A stretch of DNA of 64,000 nucleotides, from contig NZ_CP014007.2 of assembly GCF_001658025.2 (NCBI RefSeq), positions 3,844,001 through 3,908,000 of the forward strand. The letters are read 5' to 3'. This stretch comes from Kosakonia oryzae (GTDB lineage: Bacteria > Pseudomonadota > Gammaproteobacteria > Enterobacterales > Enterobacteriaceae). Each line of letters opens with the position of its first letter. The first letter of the stretch is position 1. The notes below the pieces were generated by a model. The model was given only the letters and a program-made list of their open reading frames with translations, had not been told where the DNA came from and did not search any database. Position numbers and translations under genes: made by a program. Shown here piece after piece: positions 8,014-18,056 of the stretch.

Positions 8014-8063
8014 TTATCCCGACAAAGGGATAAAACCATCAATATCCCCAGGTCGGGATATTG
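8014..8063. promoter_or_regulatory. Two related palindromes ATCCC-N6-GGGAT upstream of the SdpI-like gene
   Basis: TTATCCC-N6-GGGATAA spans 8014-8033 and CAATATCCC-N6-GGGATATTG spans 8040-8063. Both share the half-site ATCCC with the same 6-nt spacer, and their centres are 28 bp apart, close to 2.7 helical turns. They lie 36-85 bp upstream of the start at 7978. This arrangement looks like a double operator for a dimeric repressor that is not encoded next to it. Confidence 0.55.
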
Positions 8064-8176
8064 CGCCCTGGAGGACGAAATAAGAACCCACAAATCCTGG
8101 TGGGTGAATTGCACAACACGCACGGCTGTCACTGCAGCCGACAGTAGTAGATCGACTGCTGTGCAAGAAAGGCGTT

Positions 8177-8199
8177 GCCGGATGGCGCGCTTATCCGGC
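8177..8199. repeat. REP element
   Basis: GCCGGAT-N9-ATCCGGC in the classic enterobacterial REP form, between the leftward gene ending at 8208 and the SdpI-like unit. Confidence 0.7.
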
Positions 8200-8207
8200 A
8201 AACCGGG

Positions 8208-8981
8208 TTACGCTTGCTGTTCCCGCTGGCGATGAATCCCCATTGCCAGCACCTGCGCCGGGTCAAACAGCGACAGGCTCTCAACCTGCGATAACAGCAG
8301 CACTTTGCGGAAATCCAGCGCCGGGCGCGGCCCGGAAGCCAGCTCGATATTGTGTTCGGCGTACCACGCGCTGTAGTTGTGCTCGACATGCAGATCCAGC
8401 GTTTTTTCATCGCGATAGCCGCTCAACATCGGGATCAACACAATGTTGTTCGCATCACCGCTGTCAAAGGTGGCAGTGTGGATCATGCCGATGTAAATGC
8501 GCTGCGACTTAAGCGTTATCCACGCCAGATCGCCCGTTTCCATACATTGATAAATCAGCCCTTCCACGCCGTTGGCACGCGACAGGTGCTTATACAGTTC
8601 ACGACGCCCGGAGCTGTCCAGCCGCGCGCTGCCGGACCAGTTTGATCGCCAGAGACAAAACAGAACGGCAAAGGCCAGCATAATCACCACCGGCGCCTGA
8701 ATGCCTAAAAAGCTCCAGTTCATAAAACTCATATGCAAGTGATGCTGTTCGGCGCCAAATTCCGCAGGCAGTTGGTTCATCACGGTGGAAGCGATTAACA
8801 GACACAGCCATAGCAGCGCCGTGGCCAGAATGCCCTGCAGGACAAAAACGCAGCCGTAAAGCGCCACCAGAAAATAGACATCCCAGCCGAAGCTGCGTTT
8901 GAATTTAAAGCGCGTGGAGAGATCGTGCGAGGTATACCAGTAGCCACAAACCATTAATACCATGAAGATGGCGGTTCCCAT
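8208..8981 (-). CDS. Hypothetical membrane protein
   Basis: Not recognised. It has 257 residues. Hydrophobic segments lie at about 2-17, 33-52, 53-68 and 92-112, followed by a soluble C-terminal domain of about 140 residues. Within it LAWITLKSQRIYIGMIH looks like a small beta-barrel strand pair that occurs in several unrelated membrane-anchored proteins. It is the second gene of a two-gene leftward unit with a 65-aa protein; only 2 bp separate the genes. No function can be assigned. Confidence 0.7.
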   Translation of the reverse strand: MGTAIFMVLMVCGYWYTSHDLSTRFKFKRSFGWDVYFLVALYGCVFVLQGILATALLWLCLLIASTVMNQLPAEFGAEQHHLHMSFMNWSFLGIQAPVVIMLAFAVLFCLWRSNWSGSARLDSSGRRELYKHLSRANGVEGLIYQCMETGDLAWITLKSQRIYIGMIHTATFDSGDANNIVLIPMLSGYRDEKTLDLHVEHNYSAWYAEHNIELASGPRPALDFRKVLLLSQVESLSLFDPAQVLAMGIHRQREQQA

Positions 8982-8983
8982 AT

Positions 8984-9181
8984 TTACGCCCTCTTCAATG
9001 CGTCAACATGACGTTTAAAATCGTCCTGCACCTGCTGACAGTGAATATTCACCGAGGTATTCCCGTCGGCATCAACAACAATACGATCGCCATCTTCAAT
9101 CGAATCCTGAATCTCGCTATGGCTCATCACCTGCAATAACCGATCGGGACTGGCAAACAACGAATACAACATTTTTTTCAT
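8984..9181 (-). CDS. Hypothetical 65-aa protein
   Basis: Not recognised. The start at 9181 is preceded by GGAGGTGATGA, a strong ribosome-binding site. The product is small, soluble and charged, with LLQVMSHSEIQDSIEDGDRI and VDADGNTSVNIHCQQV. It is probably co-transcribed with the membrane protein downstream. An 8-bp inverted repeat (9191-9218) lies just upstream of its start. Confidence 0.65.
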   Translation of the reverse strand: MKKMLYSLFASPDRLLQVMSHSEIQDSIEDGDRIVVDADGNTSVNIHCQQVQDDFKRHVDALKRA

Positions 9182-9367
9182 TCATCACCTCCGCAGTCAG
9201 TATAGAAACCGACTGCGGATTATGTGATTTTTTATCCGCACCGAAGCAGATAACGAGTGATGAATTACCGGCAGTGCGCCGGGGCGCTTTCGCCATGAAT
9301 AGCGAATTCACATCGCCGATGTGCGAAGGAGGAGTGCAAATTCAATAGCCGCTTTTTGAAATAAAAA

Positions 9368-9390
9368 GCCGGAGGACGCTCCCCTCCGGC
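9368..9390 (-). terminator. Rho-independent terminator of the yia operon
   Basis: On the minus strand GCCGGAGG pairs with CCTCCGGC and is followed by TTTTTAT. It lies 8 bp after the sgbE stop. Confidence 0.85.
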
Positions 9391-9397
9391 CTGGCGT

Positions 9398-10093
9398 TTA
9401 CTGGCCGTAATAGGCGTGCGAACCGTGCTTACGCAGATAGTGTTTGTCCATCAACGCCTGCTGCATATCCGCAAGCTGTGGCGCCAGTTGGCGCGAGAAG
9501 AGCCCCATGTAAGCACACTCCTCCAGTACCACCGCGTTATGCACCGCATCCGCCGCGTTTTTGCCCCACGCAAACGGGCCGTGCGAATGCACCAGCACCG
9601 CCGGGATCTGCATCGGGTCGATATCGCGCTGTTCAAAGGTTTTGATGATCACTTCCCCGGTTTCATACTCATATTCGCCGTTGATCTCCTCTTCGGTCAT
9701 CAGCCGCGTACAGGGAATAGCGCCATAGAAATAATCGGCGTGCGTAGTGCCCCATGCGGGCAGATCCAGCCCGGCCTGCGACCAGATAGTTGCGTGGCGC
9801 GAGTGGGTATGCACAATGCCGCCAATCTGCGGAAAACGGCGGTACAGCGCCAGGTGCGTTGGCGTATCGGAGGACGGTTTTTTGCTCCCCTCCACCACGC
9901 GCCCGCTGGCAATCTCCACCACCACCATATCGTCGGCAGTCATCACCTCATATTCCACGCCAGACGGTTTGATCACCATTCGCGTGCGCGTGTCGTCCAC
10001 GGCGCTGACGTTGCCCCAGGTAAAGGTCACCAGATGATGGGCGGGCAATGCCAGGTTGGCGGCCAGCACCTCGGCTTTCAGTTGTTCTAACAT
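9398..10093 (-). CDS. sgbE: L-ribulose-5-phosphate 4-epimerase
   Basis: The last gene of the operon (yiaS in Klebsiella naming). It turns L-ribulose 5-phosphate into D-xylulose 5-phosphate, which enters the pentose phosphate pathway. The start at 10093 gives 231 residues, the same as AraD, UlaF and SgbE; an upstream in-frame extension lies inside sgbU and is rejected. Zinc ligands H95, H97 (VHTHSRH) and H171 (VHSHG), D76, catalytic D120 and Y229 are all present. It overlaps the sgbU end by 7 bp. Confidence 0.93.
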   Translation of the reverse strand: MLEQLKAEVLAANLALPAHHLVTFTWGNVSAVDDTRTRMVIKPSGVEYEVMTADDMVVVEIASGRVVEGSKKPSSDTPTHLALYRRFPQIGGIVHTHSRHATIWSQAGLDLPAWGTTHADYFYGAIPCTRLMTEEEINGEYEYETGEVIIKTFEQRDIDPMQIPAVLVHSHGPFAWGKNAADAVHNAVVLEECAYMGLFSRQLAPQLADMQQALMDKHYLRKHGSHAYYGQ

Positions 10094-10947
10094 GCGAATC
10101 CTCCTTCCTGCATACGGGCTTCGATCCAGCGCCGCGCCTGAATAATCTCCAGCACCGGCTCTTTGGCTTTTTCGGTCCACATCTCAATCAAAAATGCGCC
10201 GCGGTAGTTCAGTTGTTGCAGCGTACGGAACACGCCAACAAAATCGACGCAACCTTCACCAAACGGCACATCGCGAAACTGGCCGGGGCTGTCATCGGTC
10301 ACCGGCTGCGTGTCTTTCAGGTGAATGGCGGCAATACGGTCGATACCCAGCGACAGTTCGGCACTGACATCGTTGCCCCACGCGCTGAGGTTGCCGACAT
10401 CCGGATAGACGCTGAACCACGGCGACGCGAGCATCTCATCCCACTTTTTCCACTTACTGATCGAGTTCATAAAGGCGGTATCCATGATCTCGACCGCCAG
10501 CATCACCTGCGCGGCGGCGGCCTGTTCCACCGCCCACGCCAGCCCTTCGGCAAAACGCTGCTGCGTACCTTCGTCATGCTCTTCGTAATAGACGTCGTAA
10601 CCGGCAAGCTGAATGGTGCGAATACCGAGATCGCGCGCCAGACGAATCGCTTTGCGCATGATGTCGCGCGCCCGCTCGCGCACCGCTTCATCGCGGCTGC
10701 CAAACGGAAAACGGCGGTGCGCAGAGAGGCACATCGAGGGAATGGCCACGCCGGTCTCCAGCATCGCTTCCACCAGCGATGCCCGCTGTGCAGTGCTCCA
10801 CTCCAGCCGTGATAAGCGCTCGTCGGTTTCATCCACTGACATTTCGACAAAATCGAAACCGCAGCTTTTCGCCAACACCAGCCGCTCCGGCCAGCTCAGC
10901 TCTTTCGCCAGCGCTTTCTCATAGATGCCTAACGGATGCGTACGCAT
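10087..10947 (-). CDS. sgbU: L-xylulose-5-phosphate 3-epimerase
   Basis: A 286-residue TIM-barrel epimerase of the SgbU/UlaE family (yiaR in Klebsiella) that interconverts L-xylulose 5-phosphate and L-ribulose 5-phosphate. Family marks are [10 protein letters not shown] at the N-terminus, [24 protein letters not shown], and metal-site residues around [18 protein letters not shown] and IHLKDTQP. Its start overlaps the sgbH stop by one base (TAATG), so translation is coupled. Confidence 0.93.
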   Translation of the reverse strand: MRTHPLGIYEKALAKELSWPERLVLAKSCGFDFVEMSVDETDERLSRLEWSTAQRASLVEAMLETGVAIPSMCLSAHRRFPFGSRDEAVRERARDIMRKAIRLARDLGIRTIQLAGYDVYYEEHDEGTQQRFAEGLAWAVEQAAAAQVMLAVEIMDTAFMNSISKWKKWDEMLASPWFSVYPDVGNLSAWGNDVSAELSLGIDRIAAIHLKDTQPVTDDSPGQFRDVPFGEGCVDFVGVFRTLQQLNYRGAFLIEMWTEKAKEPVLEIIQARRWIEARMQEGGFAC

Positions 10948-11603
10948 TAGTTGTCTCCCCAGATGGCGCGAATTTGCGCGTGGAAATCGCTCGCGGTCTG
11001 TGCCGGATTTGCCGCGCCGGAAAGCGCACGCCCGGCAATAAAGGCTTTGACGTTGATCTCTTTAAACAACGGCAGATCGGCAGGCTGCAGACCACCGGTC
11101 ACCGACAGTTCAAGGCCGATATCCGACAGCGCTTTCATCCGCGCCAGATCGGCCTCGCCCCACTGCTGGCCGCTGGCCTGCGCATCGCGTCCACGGTGGT
11201 AAATCGCCTGACGCACGCCAATGCGGTACCAGTCGCGGGCATCATCAAACGTCCAGTTGCCGAACAGCTCGATCTGAATTTCACCGTGATGCGCCTGCGC
11301 CACGGCGTGGCCTTTCTCAATGGTCGCCAGCGGCGCAGCACAGATAATGGTCATCCAGTTCGCGCCCGCGCCCAGCGCTTGTTGCGCCAGCGTTTCTCCG
11401 GCGTCGGCCACTTTCCAGTCGGCAACGATAATCTTCTCCGGGCACTGCGCACGCAGGGCGCGTACGGCGTTTAGCCCCTCGCTAAGGCACAAAATGGTGC
11501 CAGCTTCGACGATGTCCACGTGATCCTGTAACAGCGCCACATCGCGGTGTGCAGCCGCAAGGCTGGTATGGTCGAGCGCCAGTTGCAGTAATGGTCGGCT
11601 CAT
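10947..11603 (-). CDS. sgbH: 3-keto-L-gulonate-6-phosphate decarboxylase
   Basis: A 218-residue member of the orotidine-monophosphate decarboxylase suprafamily (yiaQ in Klebsiella). It decarboxylates 3-keto-L-gulonate 6-phosphate to L-xylulose 5-phosphate with a Mg ion. The catalytic set known from UlaD/SgbH is complete: D11, E33, D62, K64 and D67 (ADWKVAD). It overlaps lyxK by 4 bp and sgbU by 1 bp. Confidence 0.94.
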   Translation of the reverse strand: MSRPLLQLALDHTSLAAAHRDVALLQDHVDIVEAGTILCLSEGLNAVRALRAQCPEKIIVADWKVADAGETLAQQALGAGANWMTIICAAPLATIEKGHAVAQAHHGEIQIELFGNWTFDDARDWYRIGVRQAIYHRGRDAQASGQQWGEADLARMKALSDIGLELSVTGGLQPADLPLFKEINVKAFIAGRALSGAANPAQTASDFHAQIRAIWGDN

Positions 11604-13105
11604 AACGTCTGCTCCTTAATGCGGGCGTGAAAGCCCTGTAGTGCTTCAATCAAAAACTGGTAATGCGCGTATTTGCGCTGGTAGGCGGCGTGCGCGGCCA
11701 TATCGGGAATGAGCGTGCGAATGTCATGCTTCAGCGTTTGCTGCGCGTGGTGAAAATCGCGGAATACACCGGTGCCGACCAACGCCGCCAGCGCCGCGCC
11801 GAAACAGCCGGTCTCTTCCACCTGCGGTAATTCCACCGCTAAGCCGCTGACATCCGCCAGCATCTGCATCCATACGTCGGAGTGCGCCGGGCCGCCAGTG
11901 ACCCGCAACGCACGCACCGCGGTAAAGCGTTCCCGCATGCGATTGAGGTGAGTCATATGGCAGAACACCACGCCTTCATACACCGCCTGCAACAGATGCG
12001 CGCGGGTGTGCAGCGCCTGCATGCCGTAAAAACCGCTGGTCATCTCCAGCCCGGCGTTGCTGCCGTAGAGAAACGGCAGGAAGAACAGCTCGCTGCCTGC
12101 TTTCGGTAGGCTGGCCACTGCCTGGTTGATTTCGTCGAAAGAGATGTCGCCCCACTGCGCGGTAAGCCACTCCAGGTTGCCGGAGGAAGTCGGGCTGGCT
12201 TCATGCACGATGTACTGGCCGTCATTGACGTAGCGACCGTAAACATAAGGATGCGCTTCATGATCGCGAAGCCCGTTGGCAATGCCGCTGGTCACCGCCC
12301 ATGTTCCCATTACCGCATTGAGCCGCTGCTCATCCTGTAATCCAGCGCAGAGTGCGGTGGAAACCACATCAAACAGACCGCCAACGACGGGCGTACCCGC
12401 CGCCAGACCGGTTATGGCGGCTGCCTGAGCGGTGATTTCCCCGCAGATTTCGGCGCAGCGGACAATCGGCGGCAGCGCGGCGTCAATTTCCTGAATACCC
12501 AGCCACTGCGACAGCCGAGCGTCGTAGCGCTGGTTTTCCATGTTGTAGAGATTGGATTCGGAGATATTGCTCTCTTCGCAGCCTTTGCGGCCGGTCAGGC
12601 ACCAGCGCAGATAGTCGTGCCCCATCATTACGCAGCCAATATGTGCATAACGTTGCGGTTCGTTCTCCTTCACCCAGCGCAGCAGCGAAACCGGGTGCCC
12701 GGTCCATAACGTCTGGCGGGTGAGCGGATAGAGTTTTTGCGGGATGCCATCAGCACGCCAGCGCCGGACAATATCCAGCGCGCGGCGATCGGAGGATAAG
12801 ATCGCCGTTCCCAGTGGTTGGTCGTTTTTATCGAGCAGAAATAATCCTTTCCCCTGTGCCGAAATCCCCACGCCGCGAATAAGTTTCCCTGGTGTGTGGG
12901 TCTGTTTTAGCAGGCGGGAAATCGTTTCGGCACACGCCGTCCACAGCGCGTGCATATCGCGCTCGGCATAGCCTGGTTGCGGGCTGAGCGTTTTCAATGG
13001 CTGGCGCTCAATGCCGTGCTCCCGGCCCTGGCTGTCATATAAACCGGCTTTCAGATAAGTACCGCCGCAATCGATACCCAGCCACAAGGTCTCTTTTTCA
13101 CTCAT
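11600..13105 (-). CDS. lyxK: L-xylulose / 3-keto-L-gulonate kinase
   Basis: A FGGY-family carbohydrate kinase (yiaP in Klebsiella) that phosphorylates 3-keto-L-gulonate in this operon. The ATG at 13105 gives 501 residues, close to E. coli LyxK; a longer frame upstream has no family sequence. The N-terminal ATP site reads LGIDCGGTYLKAG, and the FGGY C-terminal part has GGPAHSDVWMQMLAD and ETGCFGAALAA. It provides substrate for sgbH, which it overlaps. Confidence 0.92.
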   Translation of the reverse strand: MSEKETLWLGIDCGGTYLKAGLYDSQGREHGIERQPLKTLSPQPGYAERDMHALWTACAETISRLLKQTHTPGKLIRGVGISAQGKGLFLLDKNDQPLGTAILSSDRRALDIVRRWRADGIPQKLYPLTRQTLWTGHPVSLLRWVKENEPQRYAHIGCVMMGHDYLRWCLTGRKGCEESNISESNLYNMENQRYDARLSQWLGIQEIDAALPPIVRCAEICGEITAQAAAITGLAAGTPVVGGLFDVVSTALCAGLQDEQRLNAVMGTWAVTSGIANGLRDHEAHPYVYGRYVNDGQYIVHEASPTSSGNLEWLTAQWGDISFDEINQAVASLPKAGSELFFLPFLYGSNAGLEMTSGFYGMQALHTRAHLLQAVYEGVVFCHMTHLNRMRERFTAVRALRVTGGPAHSDVWMQMLADVSGLAVELPQVEETGCFGAALAALVGTGVFRDFHHAQQTLKHDIRTLIPDMAAHAAYQRKYAHYQFLIEALQGFHARIKEQTL

Positions 13106-13141
13106 CTTTATGCTCTCGTTGTTATTGCCGCTTATCTGTAT

Positions 13142-13167
13142 GCCCGGTAAGCACCGCGCCACCGGGC
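13142..13167. repeat. REP-like palindrome
   Basis: GCCCGGT and ACCGGGC arms with a 12-nt middle, in the gap between yiaX2 and lyxK. REP units inside operons often modulate 3' mRNA stability. Confidence 0.45.
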
Positions 13168-13174
13168 ATTGCGG

Positions 13175-14494
13175 TCAGGCTTCGCGTTTGCGCGCGCCGA
13201 GCGGGTTAACAGCGGCGTTTCCCGCATCGCACTTCGCTGGCAGCAACAGCGCCATCAACGCGGCGAGCGCCAGGGAAATCGCCAGGCAATAGACTCCGGC
13301 ATCTTTGCTGTAGAGGTTGATCAGCACGCCCACCGCATACGGGCCGCAGAAACCGCCGAGGTTACCCAGTGCGTTAATCACGCCGCGCGCGCCACCGGCC
13401 ATTTCCGCGCTGAACAGCCGCGCCGGAATGGTCCAGAACACGCCCGCCGCCGATTGCAGGAAGAAGCCGCAGCCAACCAGCGCCGCATAGGCCAGCCAGA
13501 TGCTCTCTTTCAGCGCCACCGACAAGAACATGCACAGCGCAAAACCCACCAGCGGCAACGAGACAAACAGCTTGCGTTTACCGGTACGGTCAGAGAGGGA
13601 GGAGAAGATAAACATCCCGGCAATCGCGCCGATGTACGGCAAAATCGCCAGCATGCCCACCTGCCCCATAGTGCTGTGAGTAAGTTCTTTCAGAATGGTG
13701 GGCAGCCACAGGGTGTAGCCGTAGATGCCGGTCTGGTAGAAGAAGTTGAGCGCAATCAGTTGCCACATGGTTCTGTCGGAGAGCACGGCGCTCAGCGAGG
13801 CATTCTTCACCTCTTTCCCGGCAATCGCGCGCTGTTCTGCCGCCAGCGTCTCAACCAGATATTTTTTCTCGGTCTCCGAGATCCAGCGCGCTTCCTGCGG
13901 ACGGTCATAGATGGTCATCGCCCACAGTACCAGCACCACGATGGAGAGCAGCCCTTCGATGATAAACAGCCAGCGCCAGTCCAGCGCGGTAATGATCCAG
14001 CCGGAGAGCGGCGCGGTGACGATACCGGCAATCGGCACAAACATGATCACAATCGCGTTGGCGCGGCCACGTTCCGCATCCGGGAACCAGTTGCTGATCA
14101 TCGTCAGCACCACCGGCAACATGCCGCCTTCCGCCACGCCGAGTAAAAAGCGCAGTGCCAGTAACTGATACTGGTTGGTAACCAACCCGGTCAGTACCGA
14201 GATCACCGCCCAGGCCACCAGCGACCAGCCGATAAATTTCTTGCCGCTACCGTGCACGGCAATTTTGCCGCCGGGCACCTGCAAGAAGAGATAACCGATA
14301 AAGAAAATTCCCCCGGCGAGACCGGCCATCGACGCGGTAATACCGAGTTCCTGATCCATCCCGCCGGGCATGGCAAACGCGATATTCACGCGGTCCATAT
14401 AGGAAATAATGCAAGCGATAAGAATCGGGGGAATTATTCTTAACCAGCGCTGATGCGGAATATCCGCAGGTGTAGAGTAAGAGGATGTATTCAT
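13175..14494 (-). CDS. yiaX2: MFS transporter (YiaX2 type, ACS family)
   Basis: An inner-membrane major facilitator with 12 predicted helices, about 439 residues. Typical of the anion:cation symporter family are YMDRVNIAFAMPG after helix 1 and RFLLGVAEGGMLP. In the E. coli yia operon uptake is by the TRAP transporter YiaMNO. Here, as in Klebsiella yiaKLX1X2PQRS, an MFS protein takes its place, so the substrate is probably 2,3-diketo-L-gulonate or ascorbate. ATG 14494 has better ribosome-binding spacing than the in-frame ATG at 14503. Confidence 0.85.
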   Translation of the reverse strand: MNTSSYSTPADIPHQRWLRIIPPILIACIISYMDRVNIAFAMPGGMDQELGITASMAGLAGGIFFIGYLFLQVPGGKIAVHGSGKKFIGWSLVAWAVISVLTGLVTNQYQLLALRFLLGVAEGGMLPVVLTMISNWFPDAERGRANAIVIMFVPIAGIVTAPLSGWIITALDWRWLFIIEGLLSIVVLVLWAMTIYDRPQEARWISETEKKYLVETLAAEQRAIAGKEVKNASLSAVLSDRTMWQLIALNFFYQTGIYGYTLWLPTILKELTHSTMGQVGMLAILPYIGAIAGMFIFSSLSDRTGKRKLFVSLPLVGFALCMFLSVALKESIWLAYAALVGCGFFLQSAAGVFWTIPARLFSAEMAGGARGVINALGNLGGFCGPYAVGVLINLYSKDAGVYCLAISLALAALMALLLPAKCDAGNAAVNPLGARKREA

Positions 14495-14546
14495 AATTAG
14501 CATCTCGTTAAAAGTAACAGGTATGCGATGACAGAGGTTGTTGTAT

Positions 14547-15476
14547 TTATTGTCTGGCTTTATTTAATGCGTTAATGCCGTCGCGTAATATCGCGACACG
14601 ATGATCAATACTGGCTTCGGCATCAATTTCCAGTAATTTAATGCCGCTGAATAATAAATTATCGTTTGCCGTGGCGTTAAATAACGCACGGGCACGTTCG
14701 ACCGTTAATAAACTCTCGGCGCAAAACGGAGCAAATGGCGCGTGCAAATCCTGCCATTCACCGTAAGCGCCCTGCTGCGTGGTGCCGGAGAACATCAAGC
14801 CGCGCAATTTTCCGGCCTGTTGCGCCCGTTGCGTATGGCTGAGCGGTAGTGTCGTATTGCGCCCTTCAATGGCGGAGCGCGCCCAGTTAATGCACACGCC
14901 AATCTCCACGCCCGCCAGCGTTTCCAGTACATTTTCCAGCGGCAAAAAGCCTTTGCGCGGCGCGGGCTGGTTCATGGCATCGCAATGTTCGAGCACCAGT
15001 TCGCAATCCCAGTCCCAGTGGGCAATTTCCGCGATTGAACGGGCAAACGCGTCGGTGGCCTGTTCCACGCTGGCATTACCCGCCAGCGGCGCGGCCTGCA
15101 TCTCCAGCGCGATGATTTTGCCGGGGAAACGGGCATTGACCGCGCGGATTTTGTTATGCAGATGGCGGTAATAATCAACGCAGGCGCGGCGCTGCTCTTC
15201 ATCGCTGGAGGCGAGGCCAAAACCGCCGTTCGACGCGCGGCGACGCATGGTTTCCATCACCGCCGTCACCACTATCTGCCACTCGCCCGGCGTGTGTTTC
15301 AGCAGCCACTCATCGCCAAGCGGATGCAGATTTTCCAGACAAGGTTGTTCCAGCCCGGCAATATGCGGCGTATCCGCCAGTTGCCGCCAGAAATCCCGTT
15401 CCTGCTCTTCCCCCTGCTGGTGAAACGACGGCGCGCAGGGATACGCACCGATAATATAACCGGCATTATTATTCAT
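14547..15476 (-). CDS. yiaX1: YiaX1-type protein (DUF4862)
   Basis: A 309-residue soluble protein of the DUF4862 family, the yiaX1 gene of the Klebsiella-type operon. The start at 15476 follows CAGGAGCG. Motifs such as IALEMQAAP and [10 protein letters not shown], with the later [11 protein letters not shown] and GLMFSGTT, suggest a TIM-barrel related to sugar isomerases; this is inference. Its role in ascorbate use is unknown. It lies between yiaL and the transporter and is surely co-transcribed. Confidence 0.8.
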   Translation of the reverse strand: MNNNAGYIIGAYPCAPSFHQQGEEQERDFWRQLADTPHIAGLEQPCLENLHPLGDEWLLKHTPGEWQIVVTAVMETMRRRASNGGFGLASSDEEQRRACVDYYRHLHNKIRAVNARFPGKIIALEMQAAPLAGNASVEQATDAFARSIAEIAHWDWDCELVLEHCDAMNQPAPRKGFLPLENVLETLAGVEIGVCINWARSAIEGRNTTLPLSHTQRAQQAGKLRGLMFSGTTQQGAYGEWQDLHAPFAPFCAESLLTVERARALFNATANDNLLFSGIKLLEIDAEASIDHRVAILRDGINALNKARQ

Positions 15477-15500
15477 ATTTCGCTCCTGCTTAGTGGCGCA

Positions 15501-15977
<477 letters not shown>

Positions 15978-16976
15978 TTACAGCGCCTGGATTTTGGCCC
16001 ACACGCTGTCATCCACGGTGATGCCATTGCGGCGGTTCTCTTCCAGCAGGCGGGTAAACTCGTGGCCCGGCAGGCGAACCGGCGCATTTTCATCAGCGCG
16101 TTCCGCAGTGGTGATGTAATCCATAATGCGTTGCAGCTTGGCATCGCGCGAAGCGCCGTCGATAAGCTTATCGACTTCAATGGCGATAAAGACCTGCGAA
16201 ATCCCGTATTCGTCGCTGTTATCCTCCGTCACTTCCGCGACAGATGCGCCATCAGAAAGTAGCGTGGCAATCATATCCAGCACAATCGACAGGCCAGAAC
16301 CTTTCCAGTAACCCATCGGCAGGATGCGGCGGTTTTTCTCAATCACGCCCGGCTCTTTCGTCAGGTTACCGTCATCATCAAAGCCGCCATCCACCGGGAG
16401 CTTGCGCCCGGCCAGCCGGTTCACTTCCAGCATGCCGTAGGAAAACATCGACATCGACATATCCACCATGGTGATCGGCGTGGAGGGAATGGCGACGATC
16501 AGCGGGTTGGTGCCGATACGGCACTCTTTTGCGCCCCACGGCGGCATCACGGCAATGGAGTTGGTCCAGCAGATTCCGATGTAACCTCTCTCCGCCGCTT
16601 GCCAGCCATAGCTGCCGCCGCGCATCCAGTGGTTGGCGTTACGCACCGCCACCAGGCCAATGCCGTGATCCGACGCCAGTTCGATGGCGCGATCCATCAT
16701 CTTTTTCGCCGTCAGATTGCCAATCGAGCGCTGCGCATCCCACTGTTCAATCGCGCCAAGATTGGCGATGCGCTTAGCCTGCGCTTCCGGAATGATGTCG
16801 CCGGCATCCAGTTGCTGAATAAATCGCGGGAAGCGGTTAACGCCGTGGGAATAAACGCCGGACTCGGTGGTGCGGGCGAACATCTCTGCGCAGGCATCGG
16901 CAGTCTCTTCACGCACCTTGCGGGAAAGCAGCACGCGTTTGAAAGCGTGTTTCAGCTCTTCGAAGGTCACCTTCAT
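15978..16976 (-). CDS. yiaK: 2,3-diketo-L-gulonate reductase
   Basis: An NADH-dependent reductase of the malate/L-lactate dehydrogenase (DlgD) family that converts 2,3-diketo-L-gulonate to 3-keto-L-gulonate. The ATG at 16976 gives 332 residues, the E. coli length; the upstream extension runs through the operator region and is rejected. The catalytic H44 is present in [14 protein letters not shown]. It is the first gene of the operon, transcribed away from yiaJ. Confidence 0.94.
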   Translation of the reverse strand: MKVTFEELKHAFKRVLLSRKVREETADACAEMFARTTESGVYSHGVNRFPRFIQQLDAGDIIPEAQAKRIANLGAIEQWDAQRSIGNLTAKKMMDRAIELASDHGIGLVAVRNANHWMRGGSYGWQAAERGYIGICWTNSIAVMPPWGAKECRIGTNPLIVAIPSTPITMVDMSMSMFSYGMLEVNRLAGRKLPVDGGFDDDGNLTKEPGVIEKNRRILPMGYWKGSGLSIVLDMIATLLSDGASVAEVTEDNSDEYGISQVFIAIEVDKLIDGASRDAKLQRIMDYITTAERADENAPVRLPGHEFTRLLEENRRNGITVDDSVWAKIQAL

Positions 16977-17033
16977 TTTTTTCTCCTGATTGCATCGAAC
17001 ATCTGTGCTTTTTTTATACCCTTGAATTTCAAA

Positions 17034-17054
17034 ATACGAAATAGCATTCCGTAT
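17034..17054. promoter_or_regulatory. Near-perfect palindrome, probable YiaJ operator
   Basis: ATACGAAAT (17034-17042) and ATTCCGTAT (17046-17054) are inverse with one mismatch and a 3-nt spacer. It lies about 60 bp upstream of yiaK in the divergent gap with yiaJ, as expected for an IclR-type repressor of the operon. Confidence 0.55.
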
Positions 17055-17220
17055 AGTAAAATCCAGATATGTGATCATCGCGTCACTTTAAATTTCGAAG
17101 TTGATTACTATCAATGGGTTACAAACGTATGGTGATTTTGTGTGGCCCGTTCCATTTTGCGTTAGTATTGAAGCTGGAAATTTAACGGGTCCGTAAGTGG
17201 CAGGAAGCGAGAGCGCATCA

Positions 17221-18018
17221 ATGCAAGAAGAAAAAGAGAAACCGTCGGGAAGCCAAAGCCTGTTTCGGGGATTACAACTGCTGGATATTCTGAGTAACTA
17301 CCCAAATGGATGCCCGTTAGCGCATCTTTCTGAGCTGGCACAGTTGAACAAAAGTACGGTGCACCGCCTGTTGCAGGGGCTGCAATCCTGCGGCTATGTC
17401 AAACCTGCACCGGCGGCGGGCAGTTACCGTTTAACCACCAAATGCATCGCCATCGGGCAAAAGGCGCTGTCGTCATTAAACATCATTCACGTTGCCGCGC
17501 CGCATCTTGAAGCGCTGAACCTGGAGATCGGTGAAACCATCAACTTCTCCACCCGTGAAGATGATCACGCGATCCTGATTTATAAACTTGAGCCGACCAC
17601 CGGCATGCTGAGAACGCGGGCATATATCGGCCAGCACCAGGAGCTGTACTGCTCGGCGATGGGCAAAATCTACCTGGCTTATGGCCGCCCGGAGTATGTT
17701 ATCGAGTACTGGACAAACCACCGGGAGATGATCAAGCCGCTCACCCGCTACACCATCGATAAGCTCGATGTGATGCAGCGGGAGTTGCAGGAAATTCGTG
17801 CACAGCAGTGGGCAAAAGACAGGGAAGAGAATGAGCTAGGCGTCTCCTGCCTCGCGGTGCCGGTGTTCGACATTCAGGGCCGCGTGCCGTACGCCGTCTC
17901 CATTTCGCTCTCCACCTCGCGGCTGGAGCTGTTAGGTGAAGCGCGTCTGCTTGCGGCGCTGAAAAATACCGCCAGAGCGATCTCCCAGGAGCTGGGCTAC
18001 GAAGAAAAGACAGCCTGA
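17221..18018 (+). CDS. yiaJ: IclR-type repressor of the yia operon
   Basis: An IclR-family regulator, 265 residues from ATG 17221; a GTG at 17197 in frame would add 8. The N-terminal winged helix includes LAHLSELAQLNKSTVHRLLQ with the recognition helix at about residues 41-58. The C-terminal effector domain contains GETINFSTREDDHAILIYKL and YCSAMGKIYLAYG. It matches E. coli YiaJ closely over most of the length. It is divergent from yiaK and probably represses it unless a pathway metabolite is bound. Confidence 0.93.
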   Translation: MQEEKEKPSGSQSLFRGLQLLDILSNYPNGCPLAHLSELAQLNKSTVHRLLQGLQSCGYVKPAPAAGSYRLTTKCIAIGQKALSSLNIIHVAAPHLEALNLEIGETINFSTREDDHAILIYKLEPTTGMLRTRAYIGQHQELYCSAMGKIYLAYGRPEYVIEYWTNHREMIKPLTRYTIDKLDVMQRELQEIRAQQWAKDREENELGVSCLAVPVFDIQGRVPYAVSISLSTSRLELLGEARLLAALKNTARAISQELGYEEKTA

Positions 18019-18027
18019 TTGCGCGAC

Positions 18028-18051
18028 GCCGGAAAGCCACGGCTTTCCGGC
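18028..18051. terminator. Bidirectional hairpin between yiaJ and the flippase gene
   Basis: GCCGGAAAGCC and GGCTTTCCGGC form an 11-bp perfect stem between two convergent genes, a few bases from either stop. Confidence 0.65.
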
Positions 18052-18056
18052 AAATG

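Noticed and set aside
10048-10812. Plus-strand open frame of 254 aa opposite sgbU
   Set aside because: Lies wholly within sgbE/sgbU, whose active sites are intact; a shadow.
13169-14146. Plus-strand open frame of 325 aa opposite the yiaX2 transporter
   Set aside because: Antisense shadow of a membrane protein gene with typical low-complexity composition.
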